Assembly (NCBI GenBank): GCA_002914805.1
Contig: JXTB01000186.1
Span: forward strand, 648,251-712,250
Length of the DNA stretch: 64,000 nt
Direction: 5' to 3'
DNA from: Parasponia andersonii
Lineage: Eukaryota > Streptophyta > Magnoliopsida > Rosales > Cannabaceae
Below, piece after piece: positions 63,409-64,000 of this stretch; the stretch's first letter is position 1; every line of letters starts with the position of its first letter. The position numbers and the translations under genes were made by a program. A model generated the notes under the pieces. That model ran no database searches. It was not told the origin of the DNA and was given only the letters and a program-made list of their open reading frames with translations.

Positions 63409-64000
63409 AATAAATTTGAGATGAAGAGAGGAAAAAAAGTTTGGAAGCTTCGATGAGTTTTATTTTCTCTATTTTTTATTTCCTATAATACCTTTTGCTT
63501 ATGTTACATTTTATATTATATATAAATATATTAATATCTTCTTCACACGTAGTCATGTGGTCGCCTCTCATGCAAGTCAATGCTCCTTTGGTTGCTCCAC
63601 TAGTCAATCTTGTTAATTTCATTTTTTTTTTCTTTATAGATTTTGTGTTTTTTATTTTTCCACTTCTTGAAAATTGAAGTTTCTCCTGCCTCATAATGAG
63701 ATATAAGCCATATGTGTTAGGGGGGGAGAGCAAATTTTGGTTTAATTCCATAAATTATCTAAATTAAGTCACACTGTGCGATACTTCGTAATGTGATTTT
63801 AAGTCTAATTTTTTTACTACGATGTAGTGTGAAATACAAAATAAAATTTATATTTCTGCAATAAATTGAACTGTATCGCACTGTATATATATGTACATCT
63901 ATTTTAAAAAATATATATATTTACATATATTATATACTAAAATCTAAATTTTCTTAAAATAAGTTGTGAATGAAACTTTGAGAGTTTAGAAAAAATCAAA

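Larger units (their letters stand above)
62874..64000. other. Upstream region of the inositol kinase gene and right edge
   Basis: The leader of the minus-strand inositol kinase gene, with a GA repeat (63061-63076), is followed by AT-rich DNA with a diverged duplication (63237-63408). Inverted ends CACACTGTGCGATAC (63771-63785) and, reverse complemented, TATACAGTGCGATAC near 63873 hint at a very small MITE. No gene is seen. Confidence 0.45.

Noticed and set aside
1-64000. tRNA, rRNA, CRISPR, operon-like or bacterial features
   Set aside because: No cloverleaf with A and B boxes, ribosomal sequence or regular spaced repeats was recognised. I could not run a tRNA scan, so a missed tRNA is possible. 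The window is plant nuclear DNA, so CRISPR and operators are not expected.

Overview
The window is nuclear DNA from a flowering plant, most likely a eudicot. Evidence: strongly AT-rich intergenic DNA, many short introns with GT-AG borders and T-rich tracts, plant-specific gene families (type I MADS box, defensin-like peptide, plant-type inositol polyphosphate kinase), and plant transposon debris. Species is not determined. All gene models were built by reading splice sites and checking that exon phases close; none rests on transcripts.

Layout. 1-8.6 kb is a transposon graveyard: the 3' end of an old Ty1/copia element with a MITE inside its LTR, a long Ty3/gypsy-type solo LTR, and a duplicated block of which one copy was split by a Mutator-like MITE. 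8.6-9.6 kb (-) is an intronless AGL62-like MADS-box gene. 12.3-16.4 kb (-) is the 15-exon organellar aspartyl-tRNA synthetase. 17-19.8 kb holds a possible solo LTR and a hAT-like MITE. 20.3-23.3 kb (+) is a plant-specific two-membrane-segment protein of unknown function with in-frame 66-bp tandem repeats. 25.3-25.7 kb (+) is a small secreted defensin-like peptide gene with three W-boxes upstream. 28.8-56.5 kb (+) is the complete TARGET OF RAPAMYCIN (TOR) kinase gene, 57 coding exons and about 2467 residues, with a clean solo LTR in intron 5 and large repeats in introns 22 and 32. 58.4-62.9 kb (-) is a 10-exon inositol-tetrakisphosphate 1-kinase gene with one GC-AG intron. The last kilobase is AT-rich with old repeats.

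The genes do not form an operon-like system. TOR (growth and nutrient signalling) and the inositol kinase (inositol polyphosphate supply) both touch nutrient signalling, but their proximity here is most simply chance. The AspRS and inositol kinase genes are, from memory, neighbours in Arabidopsis (At4g33760/At4g33770), so they may mark an ancestral block that has been opened here. I found no convincing undescribed system. The most useful leads are the unknown membrane protein with expanding repeats, the defensin-like gene with its W-box cluster, and the splicing details of TOR and the inositol kinase.
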